The position numbers were made by a program, and so were the translations under genes. The notes under the pieces are model-generated. The model searched no databases. It saw only the letters and a list, made by a program, of their open reading frames with translations, and was not told the origin of the DNA. 24,560 bases of DNA from DASTQL01 sp035462845 (lineage in GTDB: Bacteria; Actinomycetota; Actinomycetes; Jiangellales; Jiangellaceae), in the NCBI GenBank assembly GCA_035462845.1, contig DATHTV010000200.1, forward strand, positions 1 through 24,560, read 5' to 3'. Positions 1-7,568 of the stretch are shown here, piece by piece. Every line of letters begins with the position of its first letter. The stretch's first letter is position 1.

Positions 1-1011
1 GCAACCCTGGGCGACCAGTTCTCCGACCCGATCCCGGTCGTGGGCACGTCGTTCGCGATTGGAGACCAGCTGGCCGCGCTGCTAGCGAGCGGCGACGTGA
101 TCATCCACCTCGCGACCGACACGCTCATCGAGCTCGACGTCCCCACCGAGAACCTCATCGCCGAGACGCCGACCGGCCGCGACGACCGGGTGATCATGGC
201 CGGGGCGCACCTCGACTCCGTCTCGAACGGGCCCGGCATCGAGGACAACGGCACCGGCTCGGCGACGCTGCTCGAAGTGGCTCTCCAGATGGCCGAGCTC
301 GGCATCCAGCCGCGGAACACGGTCCGCTTCGCCTGGTGGGGCGCCGAGGAGGCCGGCCTGGTCGGCTCGCAGTTCTACGTCGACAGCCTCACTCGCAAGC
401 AGGCCAACAACATCGAGCTGTACCTCAACTTCGACATGATCGGCTCGCCGAACTTCGCCCGGTTCGTGTACGACGGCGACGGCGACGCGTTCGGCATCAA
501 GGGCCCGAGCGGCAGCGACGACATCGAGGCCGTGTTCGAGAAGTTCTTCGCCGACCAGGGGCTCGCCTCCGAGCCGACCGCGTTCGACGGGCGCTCGGAC
601 TACGACGCCTTCATCAGCGCCGGCATCCCGGCCGGTGGCCTGTTCACCGGTGCCGAGGACACGAAGTCGGAGGAGCAGGTCCCGCTGTACGGCGGCCTCG
701 CCACCTACGAGGGCGAGCCGGTCTCCTACGACCCGTGCTACCACCTGGCCTGCGACAGCATGGACCCGATCGGCGACGGCGCCGACGCCGGTCTGTACGA
801 GGAGCTCAACGAGGTGTACGGCGGTGCCCTGGAGTACAAGGGCGTCATCACCAATATCAACACGTTGGCGCTGGAGCAGATGGCCGACGCGGTGGCCCAC
901 GCGATCCTGACCTACGCGATGTCGACCAGCTCGGTCAACGGCACGGCGAAGGCGTCGCCGCGGGCGGCCCAGGCCCATGGCGAGCGCCTGGGCGCCGACC
1001 TGCGCCGCTGA
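1..1011 (+). CDS. M28 family zinc aminopeptidase, 5' end cut by the window
   Basis: The frame is open from base 1, so the start lies outside the window. About 336 residues are visible. The first ~45 residues look like the end of a PA (protease-associated) domain and the rest is an M28 catalytic domain. The metal and catalytic motifs are present in order: GAHLDS (His and Asp), EDNGTG (bridging Asp), WGAEEAGLVGS (catalytic Glu pair), NFDMIG (Asp) and CYHLACD (His). This is the arrangement of the Streptomyces griseus aminopeptidase / aminopeptidase Y group, which removes N-terminal residues from peptides outside the cell. A signal peptide is expected in the missing part; this is inferred. The gene runs toward the acyl-CoA dehydrogenase and a shared hairpin separates them. 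The family is secure; the exact substrate is not. Confidence 0.93.
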   Translation, partial: ATLGDQFSDPIPVVGTSFAIGDQLAALLASGDVIIHLATDTLIELDVPTENLIAETPTGRDDRVIMAGAHLDSVSNGPGIEDNGTGSATLLEVALQMAELGIQPRNTVRFAWWGAEEAGLVGSQFYVDSLTRKQANNIELYLNFDMIGSPNFARFVYDGDGDAFGIKGPSGSDDIEAVFEKFFADQGLASEPTAFDGRSDYDAFISAGIPAGGLFTGAEDTKSEEQVPLYGGLATYEGEPVSYDPCYHLACDSMDPIGDGADAGLYEELNEVYGGALEYKGVITNINTLALEQMADAVAHAILTYAMSTSSVNGTAKASPRAAQAHGERLGADLRR

Positions 1012-1030
1012 CCGAACCCCCGTCGTCGCG

Positions 1031-1069
1031 GCCGGCCCCGGCACTCTGGCAGTGGGTACCGGGGCCGGC
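1031..1069. terminator. Bidirectional hairpin between convergent genes
   Basis: A perfect 11-bp inverted repeat (arms 1031-1041 and 1059-1069, GCCGGCCCCGG and its complement) surrounds a 17-nt loop. It lies between the stop codons of two convergent genes. There is no T-tract, as is common for actinobacterial terminators. It could serve both strands. Confidence 0.6.
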
Positions 1070-1092
1070 TGCGGACGCGACGACCGGCAGGG

Positions 1093-2289
1093 TCAGCGCA
1101 GCCGGTACTCCTCGAGCAGCCGGCGGCCGACGATCATTCGCTGGATGTCGGCGGTTCCCTCACCGATGAGCAGCATCGGCGCCTCGCGGTAGAGCCGCTC
1201 GATCTCGTACTCCTTGGAGTAGCCGTAGCCGCCGTGGATCCGGAAGGAGTCCTCGACGACCTCCTTGCAGTACTCGCTCGCGAGGTACTTGGCCATGCCG
1301 GCCTCGAGGTCGTTGCGCTGACCGGAGTCCTTGGTCCGAGCCGCCTTGACCATCATCTGGTGCGCGGCCTCGACCTTGGTCGCCATCTCGGCGAGGCGGA
1401 ACAGCACGGCCTGGTGCTCGGCGATCGGCTTGCCGAAGGCCTCCCGCTGCTGCGCGTACGCGATGCCGAGCTCGAAGGCGCGGATCGAGACCCCGCAGGC
1501 CCGGGCCGCGACGTTGACGCGGCCGACCTCGACGCCGTCCATCATCTGGTAGAAGCCCTTGTTGAGCTCTCCGCCGAGGATCTGCCCGGCGCCGATCCGG
1601 AAGCCGTCGAAGATCATCTCAGTGGTGTCGACGCCCTTGTAGCCCATCTTGTCGATCTTGCCCGGCACGGTGAGGCCGGGGGCGACCTCGCCGAAGCCGG
1701 GCTCCTTGTCGACCAGGAAGGTCGTCATCCCACGGTGCGGCGCCGACGCGTCCGGGTCGCTGCGGACGAGCACGGCGACGAGGTTGGACGAGCCGCCGTT
1801 GGTGAGCCACATCTTCTGGCCGTCGATGCGGTACGTGTCGTCGTCGACCTTGGTCGACTTGGTCCGGATCGCGGCGACGTCGGAGCCGAGACCGGGCTCC
1901 GACATGGAGAAGGCCCCGCGGACCTCGCCCTCGGCCATCCGCGGGAGGTAGCGCTGCTTCTGCGCGTCGGTGCCGTGCTGGAGCAGCATGTACGCCACGA
2001 TGAAGTGGGTGTTGACGATGCCGCTCACGCTCATCCAGCCGCGGGCGATCTCCTCGACGCACAGCGCGTACGTGAGCAGCGACTCGCCGAGCCCCCCGTA
2101 CTCCTCGGGGATCATCAGCCCGAACAGCCCGAGCTCCTTGAGCCCTTCGACGATCTCCGTCGGGAACTCGTCGCGGTGCTCCAGCTCCGTGGCGACCGGG
2201 AGGATCTCCTTGTCCACGAAGTCGCGGACCGTCTGGAGGATCTCGGTCTGGACGTCCGTGAGTCCCTCGGTCTGGGCGAGGCGGGTCAT
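1093..2289 (-). CDS. Acyl-CoA dehydrogenase
   Basis: This 398-residue protein has the full length of the FAD-dependent acyl-CoA dehydrogenase family, which oxidises acyl-CoA to enoyl-CoA and passes electrons to ETF. The family signatures are present: FSMSEPGLGSD at ~127-137, the IDGQKMWLTNGG strand at ~155-166, the QREAFGKPIAEHQ segment at ~281-293, and IHGGYGYSKEYEIERLYREA at ~351-370. Glu377 in IGEGTADIQ sits where the catalytic base of the short/medium-chain and butyryl-CoA group lies. The ATG is preceded by a GGGAGG ribosome site 7-8 nt away, which fixes the start. The gene stands alone, convergent with the peptidase. It may belong to fatty-acid or branched-chain amino-acid breakdown; chain-length preference cannot be read from the sequence. 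Confidence 0.95.
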   Translation of the reverse strand: MTRLAQTEGLTDVQTEILQTVRDFVDKEILPVATELEHRDEFPTEIVEGLKELGLFGLMIPEEYGGLGESLLTYALCVEEIARGWMSVSGIVNTHFIVAYMLLQHGTDAQKQRYLPRMAEGEVRGAFSMSEPGLGSDVAAIRTKSTKVDDDTYRIDGQKMWLTNGGSSNLVAVLVRSDPDASAPHRGMTTFLVDKEPGFGEVAPGLTVPGKIDKMGYKGVDTTEMIFDGFRIGAGQILGGELNKGFYQMMDGVEVGRVNVAARACGVSIRAFELGIAYAQQREAFGKPIAEHQAVLFRLAEMATKVEAAHQMMVKAARTKDSGQRNDLEAGMAKYLASEYCKEVVEDSFRIHGGYGYSKEYEIERLYREAPMLLIGEGTADIQRMIVGRRLLEEYRLR

Positions 2290-2611
2290 GGGTCTTCCCT
2301 CCCGGGAGGCTGGGGTTACGGCGGAGTATGCGGTCCCGGAGCGGTCGAGGGCACCATGAGGCTTGTCACAGGTGCCCCCGCGCTACCACCACGGGCGAGG
2401 TCACGGGCAGAACCGCGAGGACGTCGCGTAGAGCGGCCAGCCGCGGGACGTCGTGGCGGCGGAACGTGCACCGGCGGCCTCCCTCACTCACTCCGTCCAG
2501 AGTCCACCCCGTCCGCATGACCGGACCAGGGCCGCACGCCCCGGAGTCTCGCCCGAGATCATTCACAGTACGATAGCCTGCTGTCAGAATCGGTGATGCT
2601 ATGCTGTCGCA
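2290..2611. other. Intergenic region between acyl-CoA dehydrogenase and vapB
   Basis: This 322-bp region separates divergent genes. The dehydrogenase ribosome site is at its left end and the vapB promoter at its right end. A minus-strand open frame of about 50 codons (2366-2518, ATG start, GC-rich third positions) lacks a ribosome site, a -10 element or a recognisable domain, so I do not call it. The last ~60 bases are clearly more AT-rich than the rest, as expected for a promoter. TGCTGTC occurs twice (2579-2585 and 2602-2608), which might be an antitoxin operator half-site; this is weak. Confidence 0.4.
2600..2605 (+). promoter_or_regulatory. -10 element of a leaderless-type vapB promoter
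   Basis: TATGCT fits the actinobacterial TANNNT -10 consensus and ends exactly 6 nt before the GTG start of vapB, so transcription would begin at the start codon. There is no Shine-Dalgarno sequence in front of the GTG. No good -35 is visible. Confidence 0.6.
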
Positions 2612-2866
2612 GTGCGTACGACAGTCACTCTGGACGACGACACCGAGCAGCTGATCCGAGAGCGGATGGCGCAGCGAGGCATCTCCTTCAAGCAAGCGCT
2701 CAACGACTCGATCCGCGACGGCAATCGTCGCCGGGGGCGTCGTCCGCTACCGGCGACCACGACGGCGTCGATGGGAACCCCCGCCGTCAACCTGGACCGG
2801 GCCCTCCAGATCGCCGCGGAGCTGGAGGACGAGGAGCTGATCCGGCGGATGCGGTCCGGCGGATGA
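2612..2866 (+). CDS. vapB: VapB-type ribbon-helix-helix antitoxin
   Basis: This 84-residue protein starts with MRTTVTLDDDTEQLIRERM, the short beta-strand plus first helix of ribbon-helix-helix (Arc/MetJ-like) antitoxins, followed by the second helix (ISFKQALNDSIRDG). The C-terminal part (DRALQIAAELEDEELIRRM) would wrap the toxin. In the family, the N-terminus dimerises and binds the operon promoter while the tail neutralises the PIN-domain RNase. The stop codon overlaps the toxin start in ATGA, so the two are translationally coupled. The GTG start is chosen because a -10 element lies 6 nt upstream and the beta-strand begins right at it. The call rests on the N-terminal pattern plus the partner gene. 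Confidence 0.85.
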   Translation: MRTTVTLDDDTEQLIRERMAQRGISFKQALNDSIRDGNRRRGRRPLPATTTASMGTPAVNLDRALQIAAELEDEELIRRMRSGG

Positions 2867-3288
2867 AGCTCGTCGACGCGAACGTCCTGCTCTACGCAGT
2901 CAACCGGGACGCACCACACCACAAGGTTTCCCGGAGCTGGCTCGACCAGGCGCTGGCCGGAGCCACGAGCGTGGGCCTTGCCTGGGTGCCGCTCCTGGCC
3001 TTCGTGCGCCTGGCCACCAAGGTCGGCCTGTTCCCCCGGCCGCTGAGCGTGGACGGTGCGATGAACCAGGTCGACCAGTGGCTGGCCCAGCCGGCAGCCC
3101 ACCTGGTCCAGCCGGGCGACAGGCACGCGAGCATCCTCGCAGCGCTCCTCCGCGACGTGGGGACGGGCGGGAACCTGGTCAACGACGCCCACGTGGCGGC
3201 ACTGGCGATCGAGCACCGCGCTGCGGTCGTCTCCTTCGACAACGACTTCGACCGGTTCGGTGGCGTCACCTGGGAACGACCGGTCTGA
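2863..3288 (+). CDS. vapC: VapC-type PIN-domain ribonuclease toxin
   Basis: This 141-residue protein has the length and layout of a PIN-domain toxin. It begins MKLVDANVLLYAVNRDAPHH with the first acidic residue at Asp5. The later acidic positions are Asp108 (NLVNDAHVAALAIEH) and Asp126/Asp128 (SFDNDFDRF). PIN toxins cut tRNA or rRNA in a metal-dependent way. The second acidic position, usually Glu in an E-F-x-R motif, appears to be Ala46 in LLAFVRLAT; this variant occurs in some VapC-like proteins, so activity is likely but not certain. ATG overlaps the vapB stop by 4 bases. The gene ends 3 bases before the end of the convergent lyase gene, with no terminator between. Native target RNA is unknown. 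Confidence 0.85.
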   Translation: MKLVDANVLLYAVNRDAPHHKVSRSWLDQALAGATSVGLAWVPLLAFVRLATKVGLFPRPLSVDGAMNQVDQWLAQPAAHLVQPGDRHASILAALLRDVGTGGNLVNDAHVAALAIEHRAAVVSFDNDFDRFGGVTWERPV

Positions 3289-3291
3289 CGA

Positions 3292-4263
3292 TCAGCCCTC
3301 CGGCGGGGTGAAGGTCGAGGTCCGCTGCAGGCCGGACGCCCGGCCCTTGGCCGCGACGACGAGCGCCATCTTGCGCGAGGCCTCGTCGATCATCTCGTCG
3401 CCCAGCATGGCGGCGCCACGCTTCCCGCCGGCCTCGGACGTGAAGTACTCGTACGCGTCGAGGATCAGCTCCGCGTGGTCGTAGTCGGCCTGGGTCGGCG
3501 CGTACACCTCGTTGGCCGCGTCGAGCTGGCCAGGGTGCAGCACCCACTTGCCGTCGAAGCCGAGGGCGGCGCTGCGCCCGGCGACGCGGCGGAAGCCGTC
3601 CACGTCCTTGATCTGGAGGTACGGGCCGTCGATGGCCTGCTTGTCGTACGCGCGGGCGGCCATGAGGATCCGCATCAGGATGTAGTGGTAGGCATCGCCG
3701 ACGTCGTACCCGGGCGGCTGCTCCCCGACGACGAGCGACTTCATGTTGATGCTGGCCATGAAGTCGGCGGGACCGAAGATGATGGTCTCGACCCGCGGCG
3801 AGGCGGCGGCGATTGCGTCGACGTTGACGAGTCCGAGGGCGTTCTCGATCTGCGCCTCGATGCCGATGCGATCGGCCTCGTAGCCCATGGTCGCCTCGAT
3901 CTGGGACAGCACCAGGTCGAGGGCGACCACCTGCTCGGCGGTCTGGACCTTGGGCAGCATCACGCAGTCGAGGTTGGCGCCGGCACCCTCGACGACCTCG
4001 AGCACGTCGCGGTAGGTCCACTTCGTCGTCCAGTCGTTGACGCGGACGACCCGGGTCTTGCCGCCCCAGTCGCCCTCGTTGAGGGCGGCCACGACGTTGC
4101 CCCGTGCGGACTCCTTCGCCAGCGGCGACACCGAGTCCTCGAGGTCGAGGAAGACCTGGTCGGCGGCCAGCCCCTGCGCCTTGTCGATCATCTTGGGGTT
4201 GGAGCCGGGCACCGCCAGGCAGGATCGGCGCAGGCGCACGGGGCGGGCAGTCGGCTGGGCCAC
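3292..4263 (-). CDS. HpcH/HpaI aldolase/citrate lyase family protein (CitE-like, malyl-CoA lyase type)
   Basis: This 323-residue protein matches the CitE-like / malyl-CoA lyase branch of the HpcH/HpaI family, which makes or cleaves C-C bonds in acyl-CoA esters with Mg2+. Visible motifs are the SCLAVPGSNPKMIDKA start (~14-29), VFLDLEDSV (~37-45), the Arg in VRVNDW (~73-78), MLPKVQ (~102-107), the metal Glu in IEAQIENALGL (Glu140) and the metal Asp in FGPADF (Asp167). The GTG start follows GAGGAGG by about 5 nt, and the protein fold begins just after it. The frame stays open upstream only because of high GC. A TACGCT hexamer at 4309-4314 (minus) could be a -10 element. The true substrate (malyl-CoA, methylmalyl-CoA, citramalyl-CoA) is open. 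Confidence 0.9.
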   Translation of the reverse strand: MAQPTARPVRLRRSCLAVPGSNPKMIDKAQGLAADQVFLDLEDSVSPLAKESARGNVVAALNEGDWGGKTRVVRVNDWTTKWTYRDVLEVVEGAGANLDCVMLPKVQTAEQVVALDLVLSQIEATMGYEADRIGIEAQIENALGLVNVDAIAAASPRVETIIFGPADFMASINMKSLVVGEQPPGYDVGDAYHYILMRILMAARAYDKQAIDGPYLQIKDVDGFRRVAGRSAALGFDGKWVLHPGQLDAANEVYAPTQADYDHAELILDAYEYFTSEAGGKRGAAMLGDEMIDEASRKMALVVAAKGRASGLQRTSTFTPPEG

Positions 4264-4373
4264 GGGGTCCTCCTCGACCGGCGAGCTCTTGCGGGGGCTT
4301 GGCCCGCGAGCGTAAGGCCTGGAACCCGTCTCCCAGCAGGGACGGAGGTCCGTGACAAGTCTCACGCCGGTCC

Positions 4374-5288
4374 TCACGCGGCGGGCTCGGCCGCCTCCGG
4401 GGCACGCGCCGTCACCACCAGCGCGACGCCCAGCACAACCAGCAGAGCGGCGGGCAAGGCGGCCGCGGGCGGCACCTGACCCAGCCAGAGTGCGGCGATC
4501 ACCGCGGCGCCTGGCGCTTCGAGCAAGACCGCCAGGGCGACGACGAGCGGCCCCACCCGCCCCACGACCGCATTGAAGAGCGTGTGCCCGAGCAGCTGGG
4601 CCGTCACCGTCAGAGCGACCAGCAGCACCCACGTACGGGCGTCGTAGCCACCCAGGGCCGCACCCGCGACGAGGCACACGGGCAGCAGCACCGCCGAGCA
4701 GACGAGATAGCACAGCGCTGAGTACGTGCCGGTGGAGACGGTGCGGCGCACTTCCCCGCCGAGAGCCACGTAGACGGCCGCGAAGAAGCCGCCCGCCAGC
4801 GCGAGGAGGTCGCCGAGAAGTGCCTGGCGGGACACGGTGACGTCGATGCCGGTGAGCAGGAGGACGCCGAGCAGCGAGAGGCTGATGCCCGCCCAGGCCC
4901 GCCCGGGGACCGCCTGCCCCTGCGCGCGGGCGATCAACGCGTTCCAGACCGGGGCCGTGCTCCCCAGCGCCACCGCGGAGGCGACCGTCGTCAGCGTCAC
5001 CGACGGCACCCAGGTCGCGAAGTGCGCCGCGAGGGCGAGACCCGCCGCCAGCACGAGGCGGCGCTCGCGGCCGGTCAGGCGGCGGATCTCGCCGGGTGAC
5101 CGGACCAGAGACCACGGGAGCAGCACGACCGAGCCGAGCACGTTGCGCCACAGGGCGATGGCCAGCGCGGGCGCGGCCGCGGCCACGATGATCGGAGCCG
5201 AGGCGGAGACCCCCACCACGGCGACCCCGAGCAGCGCCAGGTCGGCCGGCCCGGGACGCGCGACCAGCCGGGTGGGCGGCGCGCTCAC
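4374..5288 (-). CDS. EamA/DMT-family transporter
   Basis: This protein of about 304 residues is almost wholly hydrophobic, with about ten membrane segments in two repeated halves, as in EamA (drug/metabolite transporter) proteins. Typical pieces are ALWRNVLGSVVLLPW near the end of the first pair of helices, ATWVPSVTLTTVASAVALGSTAPVWNALIA in the first repeat, and ALAVLLEAPGAAVIAALWLGQ in the second. These proteins export metabolites or amino acids; no substrate can be assigned. I place the start at the GTG at 5288 because it forms a 4-base GTGA overlap with the stop of the upstream gene. Another GTG at 5327 would add 13 residues and overlap more. The stop is about 110 bp before the lyase start, so the lyase may share the transcript. 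Confidence 0.85.
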   Translation of the reverse strand: MSAPPTRLVARPGPADLALLGVAVVGVSASAPIIVAAAAPALAIALWRNVLGSVVLLPWSLVRSPGEIRRLTGRERRLVLAAGLALAAHFATWVPSVTLTTVASAVALGSTAPVWNALIARAQGQAVPGRAWAGISLSLLGVLLLTGIDVTVSRQALLGDLLALAGGFFAAVYVALGGEVRRTVSTGTYSALCYLVCSAVLLPVCLVAGAALGGYDARTWVLLVALTVTAQLLGHTLFNAVVGRVGPLVVALAVLLEAPGAAVIAALWLGQVPPAAALPAALLVVLGVALVVTARAPEAAEPAA

Positions 5289-5812
5289 AGGTCCGGGGCG
5301 CGCTGCTGGCGGCGGTGCGCCACCCACGGCAGCCGGCCACGAGTCGTGGCCGGGGACGGCAGCGGCGGCGCCGCCAGCGACCCGGTCTGCTGCGCGCCCG
5401 GCCGCTCCACGACCTCGCCGGTGGGCGCGAGCCGCGTGATGGTGCAGTCGGCGCCCCAGACGAGGACGAGCGACTCGGCCTGCGAGGCGTTGAGCCGCGC
5501 GGCGCGCAAGGCCTCAGCCGCCGAGGCCCACTCGTCGGTGCCGTGCCGGACCGTCGCCGCCTCGGCGACCCAGGTGAGCAGACGAGCACGGCTGTCCTTG
5601 GCCCGGACGGTGACGAGGACCCTGGTGGCTCGCTCGATCCCCGGCAGCGGCTGCTCGTCCCCGCCCGAGACGACGTACGCAGCGCCGTCGTGCCACACGT
5701 GCCAGGCGGGCCGGGACCGGTCGGCGCCGGGGTAGTCGAGCCACACCAGACCCGACTTCTTCGTGGCCTCCTCGACCAGCGCGGCCAGCTCGGGACCGGG
5801 CGGCTCCGTCAC
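5285..5812 (-). CDS. Uncharacterised actinobacterial protein
   Basis: I do not recognise a named family. The GTG start gives about 175 residues: MTEPPGPELAALVEEATKKSG, then a compact region with GLVWLDYPG, PAWHVWHDGAAYVVSGGDEQPLPG and TVRAKDSRARLLTWVAEAATV, which looks like short beta-strands, then a helix and strand (ESLVLVWGADCTITRLAPTGEV). A flavin-reductase-like split barrel is possible but unproven. There is no signal peptide or membrane segment. The C-terminus is low-complexity and basic (TTRGRLPWVAHRRQQRAPDL). An upstream start at 5974 is unlikely because it would place a 16-bp hairpin inside a low-complexity N-terminus. The stop overlaps the EamA start by 4 bases, so the pair is probably cotranscribed. 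Confidence 0.7.
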   Translation of the reverse strand: MTEPPGPELAALVEEATKKSGLVWLDYPGADRSRPAWHVWHDGAAYVVSGGDEQPLPGIERATRVLVTVRAKDSRARLLTWVAEAATVRHGTDEWASAAEALRAARLNASQAESLVLVWGADCTITRLAPTGEVVERPGAQQTGSLAAPPLPSPATTRGRLPWVAHRRQQRAPDL

Positions 5813-5890
5813 GCGGGCCAGCGTGCCACACGGCGCGCCGCTGGGCTTGGGGCGACCCGGCCGGGCGGGGGGCGAGCCGACCGGGTCGCG

Positions 5891-5927
5891 GTACGGGCCC
5901 GGACGGCCCAACCGTCCGAGCCCGTAC
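5891..5927 (-). terminator. Strong hairpin downstream of the secreted-protein gene
   Basis: Arms 5891-5906 and 5912-5927 form a 16-bp stem with a 5-nt loop. The single non-Watson-Crick position is G-U on the minus-strand transcript but A-C on the plus strand, so it is better formed by minus-strand RNA. It lies 74 bp past the stop of the gene ending at 6001 and before the next minus-strand gene. There is no U-tract. Confidence 0.65.
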
Positions 5928-6000
5928 CCTCGAGCAGTGGCGTGCGCCGGATGATGCGGCTCCGGCCCTACCACTCCTCAGGAGGCAGTGGTCTGCCAGG

Positions 6001-6483
6001 TCAGGAGACCGTCACGGTCACCTGGTCGCTGAGAACCCCGTTCTCGAACAGGCTGAGCGTCGCCGTCGTGAACGAGACGTCGACGATGTTGGCCGTCCAC
6101 TGCGGGTTGGGGCACGTGGGGTAGTTCGGCACCGGCGGCGGCTGGTTGGTCATCACCGAGAACCGGTACTGGCCGTTGCGCGGCGTGGGCAGTGGCCCGC
6201 TACTACCGGCGACGGCGACCGCGGTGTCCTGTCCGGGTGCCACGTTCCCACCCGGGTTGGTGCACTCGACCGACGCGATGCCATCGGCCGCGACCTGGAT
6301 CTCGAACGTCGTGCCGCCGAGTCCGGCCACCTTGCCCGTGCAGGTGACGGTAAGACCGGTGTCGGTACACTGCGGCGCGTTGCCGCCGCCAGTGAGGAAG
6401 TGGCCGCTCTGGGCGAAGGCGGCGCTCGGGAATCCCAGCGCCACGACGATCGCCATGATTCCGATCGCAAGAAGCTTCTTCAT
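6001..6483 (-). CDS. Small secreted protein of unknown function
   Basis: The protein has 160 residues. It starts with a clear Sec signal peptide, MKKLLAIGIMAIVVALGF followed by PSAAFAQ, with likely cleavage after AFA at about residue 24. The mature part of ~136 residues is rich in Gly, Thr and Val, with predicted beta-strands and four Cys (APQCTD, TVTCTG, VECTNPGG, YPTCPNP), which could form two disulfides. A proline stretch (NQPPPVPNYP) precedes the last Cys. I recognise no catalytic motif. It probably acts outside the membrane or in the cell wall. The ATG is preceded by GGAGGGGG at ~10 nt; an upstream in-frame extension is rejected because it would bury the signal peptide. It is likely monocistronic, with a hairpin downstream. 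Confidence 0.85.
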   Translation of the reverse strand: MKKLLAIGIMAIVVALGFPSAAFAQSGHFLTGGGNAPQCTDTGLTVTCTGKVAGLGGTTFEIQVAADGIASVECTNPGGNVAPGQDTAVAVAGSSGPLPTPRNGQYRFSVMTNQPPPVPNYPTCPNPQWTANIVDVSFTTATLSLFENGVLSDQVTVTVS

Positions 6484-6505
6484 GTGCGTGTGTCCCCCTC
6501 CAGGG

Positions 6506-6511
6506 ATGGTA
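6506..6511 (-). promoter_or_regulatory. Possible -10 element for the secreted-protein gene
   Basis: On the minus strand TACCAT fits TANNNT. Transcription would start near 6499 and give a ~16-nt leader carrying the GGAGGGGG ribosome site. No convincing -35 is seen, so this is tentative. Confidence 0.35.
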
Positions 6512-6726
6512 GTGGAGTCCTGATCCCCCGATTCGCCCGCACGCCGACGGGGCGGGGCGCGGGCGGGCGCACAGGCCCGGAGAGGCAGAACGCCCAGGCG
6601 GCGGCGTTCCAGACAAGTCGTCACAGCCCGACGCTAGGCGCCGAACGGCCCCCCACCCATGGTCACTCCGGGGGGTCCGGAACCACCGGAATTGACTATT
6701 GACACGCTGGCCCCGACTGGTCCGCG

Positions 6727-7479
6727 TCAGCCGACGGTGGTGGTGACGACCAGCTCCGGCGGCGGGGCGGCGAGCGCGAGCTCCGCGCCGTAGTTGCCGA
6801 AGGTCAGCACGCCCTGCCCGGCGTTCGCGCCCTTCTCCTCGAACCGCAGCGGGAGTGCCGCGCCGTCCGCCGCGACCCACAGCGTGCCACCGGTCTCGGG
6901 GAAGAGCAGGCCCACCGCGGGGACGCCAGCCACCTCGGTGAGGGGGGTCATCTCGGCGGGGCCCTGGTCGCCGAAGAGCGTGGCGGCGAAGCGCTGCCCG
7001 TCGACGAAGATGGCGAAGCCGGAGGTGGAGTCCTCGGGGAGCAGCACCCACTTGCCTGCGATCCAGGCGGCCTCGGCGCCCCCGACCTTCTCCGCGAGGA
7101 ACTGCTCGTCGCCGGTGATGAAGACCTGACCGCCGACCGAGACCAGCGAGACGGGCGCCCCGAGGTCGACGGTGCCCGTCGACCCCTGGCCCACCACGAA
7201 GGAGATGTCGATCGTGCCGCCGGCCATCGTCGTGCCCGAGACACGGTAGGTCCCGGCCTCGGTCAGGGCACCGCGCACCGCCGCCAAGGCCTGGCCCGGC
7301 GAGAGCCGGTCGATGCCGTTCTCCGCCGTCGGTGACGGCGACGCGGACGGCTCCGCACTCACCTGCGCCGTGGCCGGCTCCACCTCGTCGGCGCTGCAGG
7401 CGCCGACAGCCAGCACACAGGCCGCCGCAACCGCGGCGAACGCGGCACGGCGGCGGGCGGGAGCCGGCTGATCGGGCAT
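6727..7479 (-). CDS. Lipoprotein, LppX/LprG-like (LolA-type fold suspected)
   Basis: The protein has 250 residues when started at the ATG at 7479. Three Arg (9-11) are followed by a hydrophobic stretch and the lipobox AVGAC at Cys28, so it should be lipidated and face outward. A Ser/Pro-rich linker (~40-55) leads to a beta-rich domain of ~190 residues (YRVSGTTMAGGTIDISFVVG; VSVGGQVFITGDEQFLAEKVG; LWVAADGAALPLRFEEKG; VLTFGNYGAELALAAPP). This strand pattern resembles actinobacterial LppX/LprG-type lipoproteins, which bind lipids in a half-barrel; assignment to that fold is inference. A TTG at 7527, 6 nt after a -10 element, would add 16 residues. The ATG has GAGGA ~11 nt upstream and gives a normal-length signal peptide, so I prefer it. 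Confidence 0.8.
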   Translation of the reverse strand: MPDQPAPARRRAAFAAVAAACVLAVGACSADEVEPATAQVSAEPSASPSPTAENGIDRLSPGQALAAVRGALTEAGTYRVSGTTMAGGTIDISFVVGQGSTGTVDLGAPVSLVSVGGQVFITGDEQFLAEKVGGAEAAWIAGKWVLLPEDSTSGFAIFVDGQRFAATLFGDQGPAEMTPLTEVAGVPAVGLLFPETGGTLWVAADGAALPLRFEEKGANAGQGVLTFGNYGAELALAAPPPELVVTTTVG

Positions 7480-7533
7480 GGGGTCGGGGTCCTCGGCAGG
7501 TCTGCGGACACGGACGCGCGGGAGCAACGGCGA

Positions 7534-7539
7534 AGTCTA
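7534..7539 (-). promoter_or_regulatory. -10 element for the lipoprotein gene
   Basis: TAGACT on the minus strand fits TANNNT. The predicted transcription start is near 7527, giving a ~48-nt leader to the ATG at 7479, or a leaderless TTG start at 7527. It lies back-to-back with the promoter of the MgtE-like gene. Confidence 0.45.
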
Positions 7540-7556
7540 CCCAGCGGTCACCCCGG

Positions 7557-7562
7557 TAACCT
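7557..7562 (+). promoter_or_regulatory. -10 element of a leaderless-type promoter for the MgtE/CBS gene
   Basis: TAACCT fits TANNNT and ends exactly 6 nt before the ATG at 7569. There is no Shine-Dalgarno sequence, so the mRNA is probably leaderless. Confidence 0.6.
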
Positions 7563-7568
7563 GCGCCC

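Noticed and set aside
2366..2518. Minus-strand 50-codon frame in the gap upstream of vapB
   Set aside because: GC-rich third positions, but no ribosome site, no -10 element at the usual distance and no recognisable motif.
3292..5589. 765-codon open frame on the minus strand covering the lyase and beyond
   Set aside because: Only the last 323 codons resemble a protein family; the upstream part is Arg/Pro/Gly-rich shadow of the EamA gene and its neighbour. A GTG with a good ribosome site at 4263 starts the real gene.
6675..6690. Small hairpin TCCGG-5 nt-CCGGA after the lipoprotein gene
   Set aside because: Only 5 bp and no T-tract; too weak to call a terminator.
6692..6703. TTGAC direct repeat (TTGAC-TA-TTGAC) in the gap between lipoprotein and secreted-protein genes
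   Set aside because: No plus-strand gene starts downstream, and no matching copy is found elsewhere in the window; it may be chance in an AT-richer patch.
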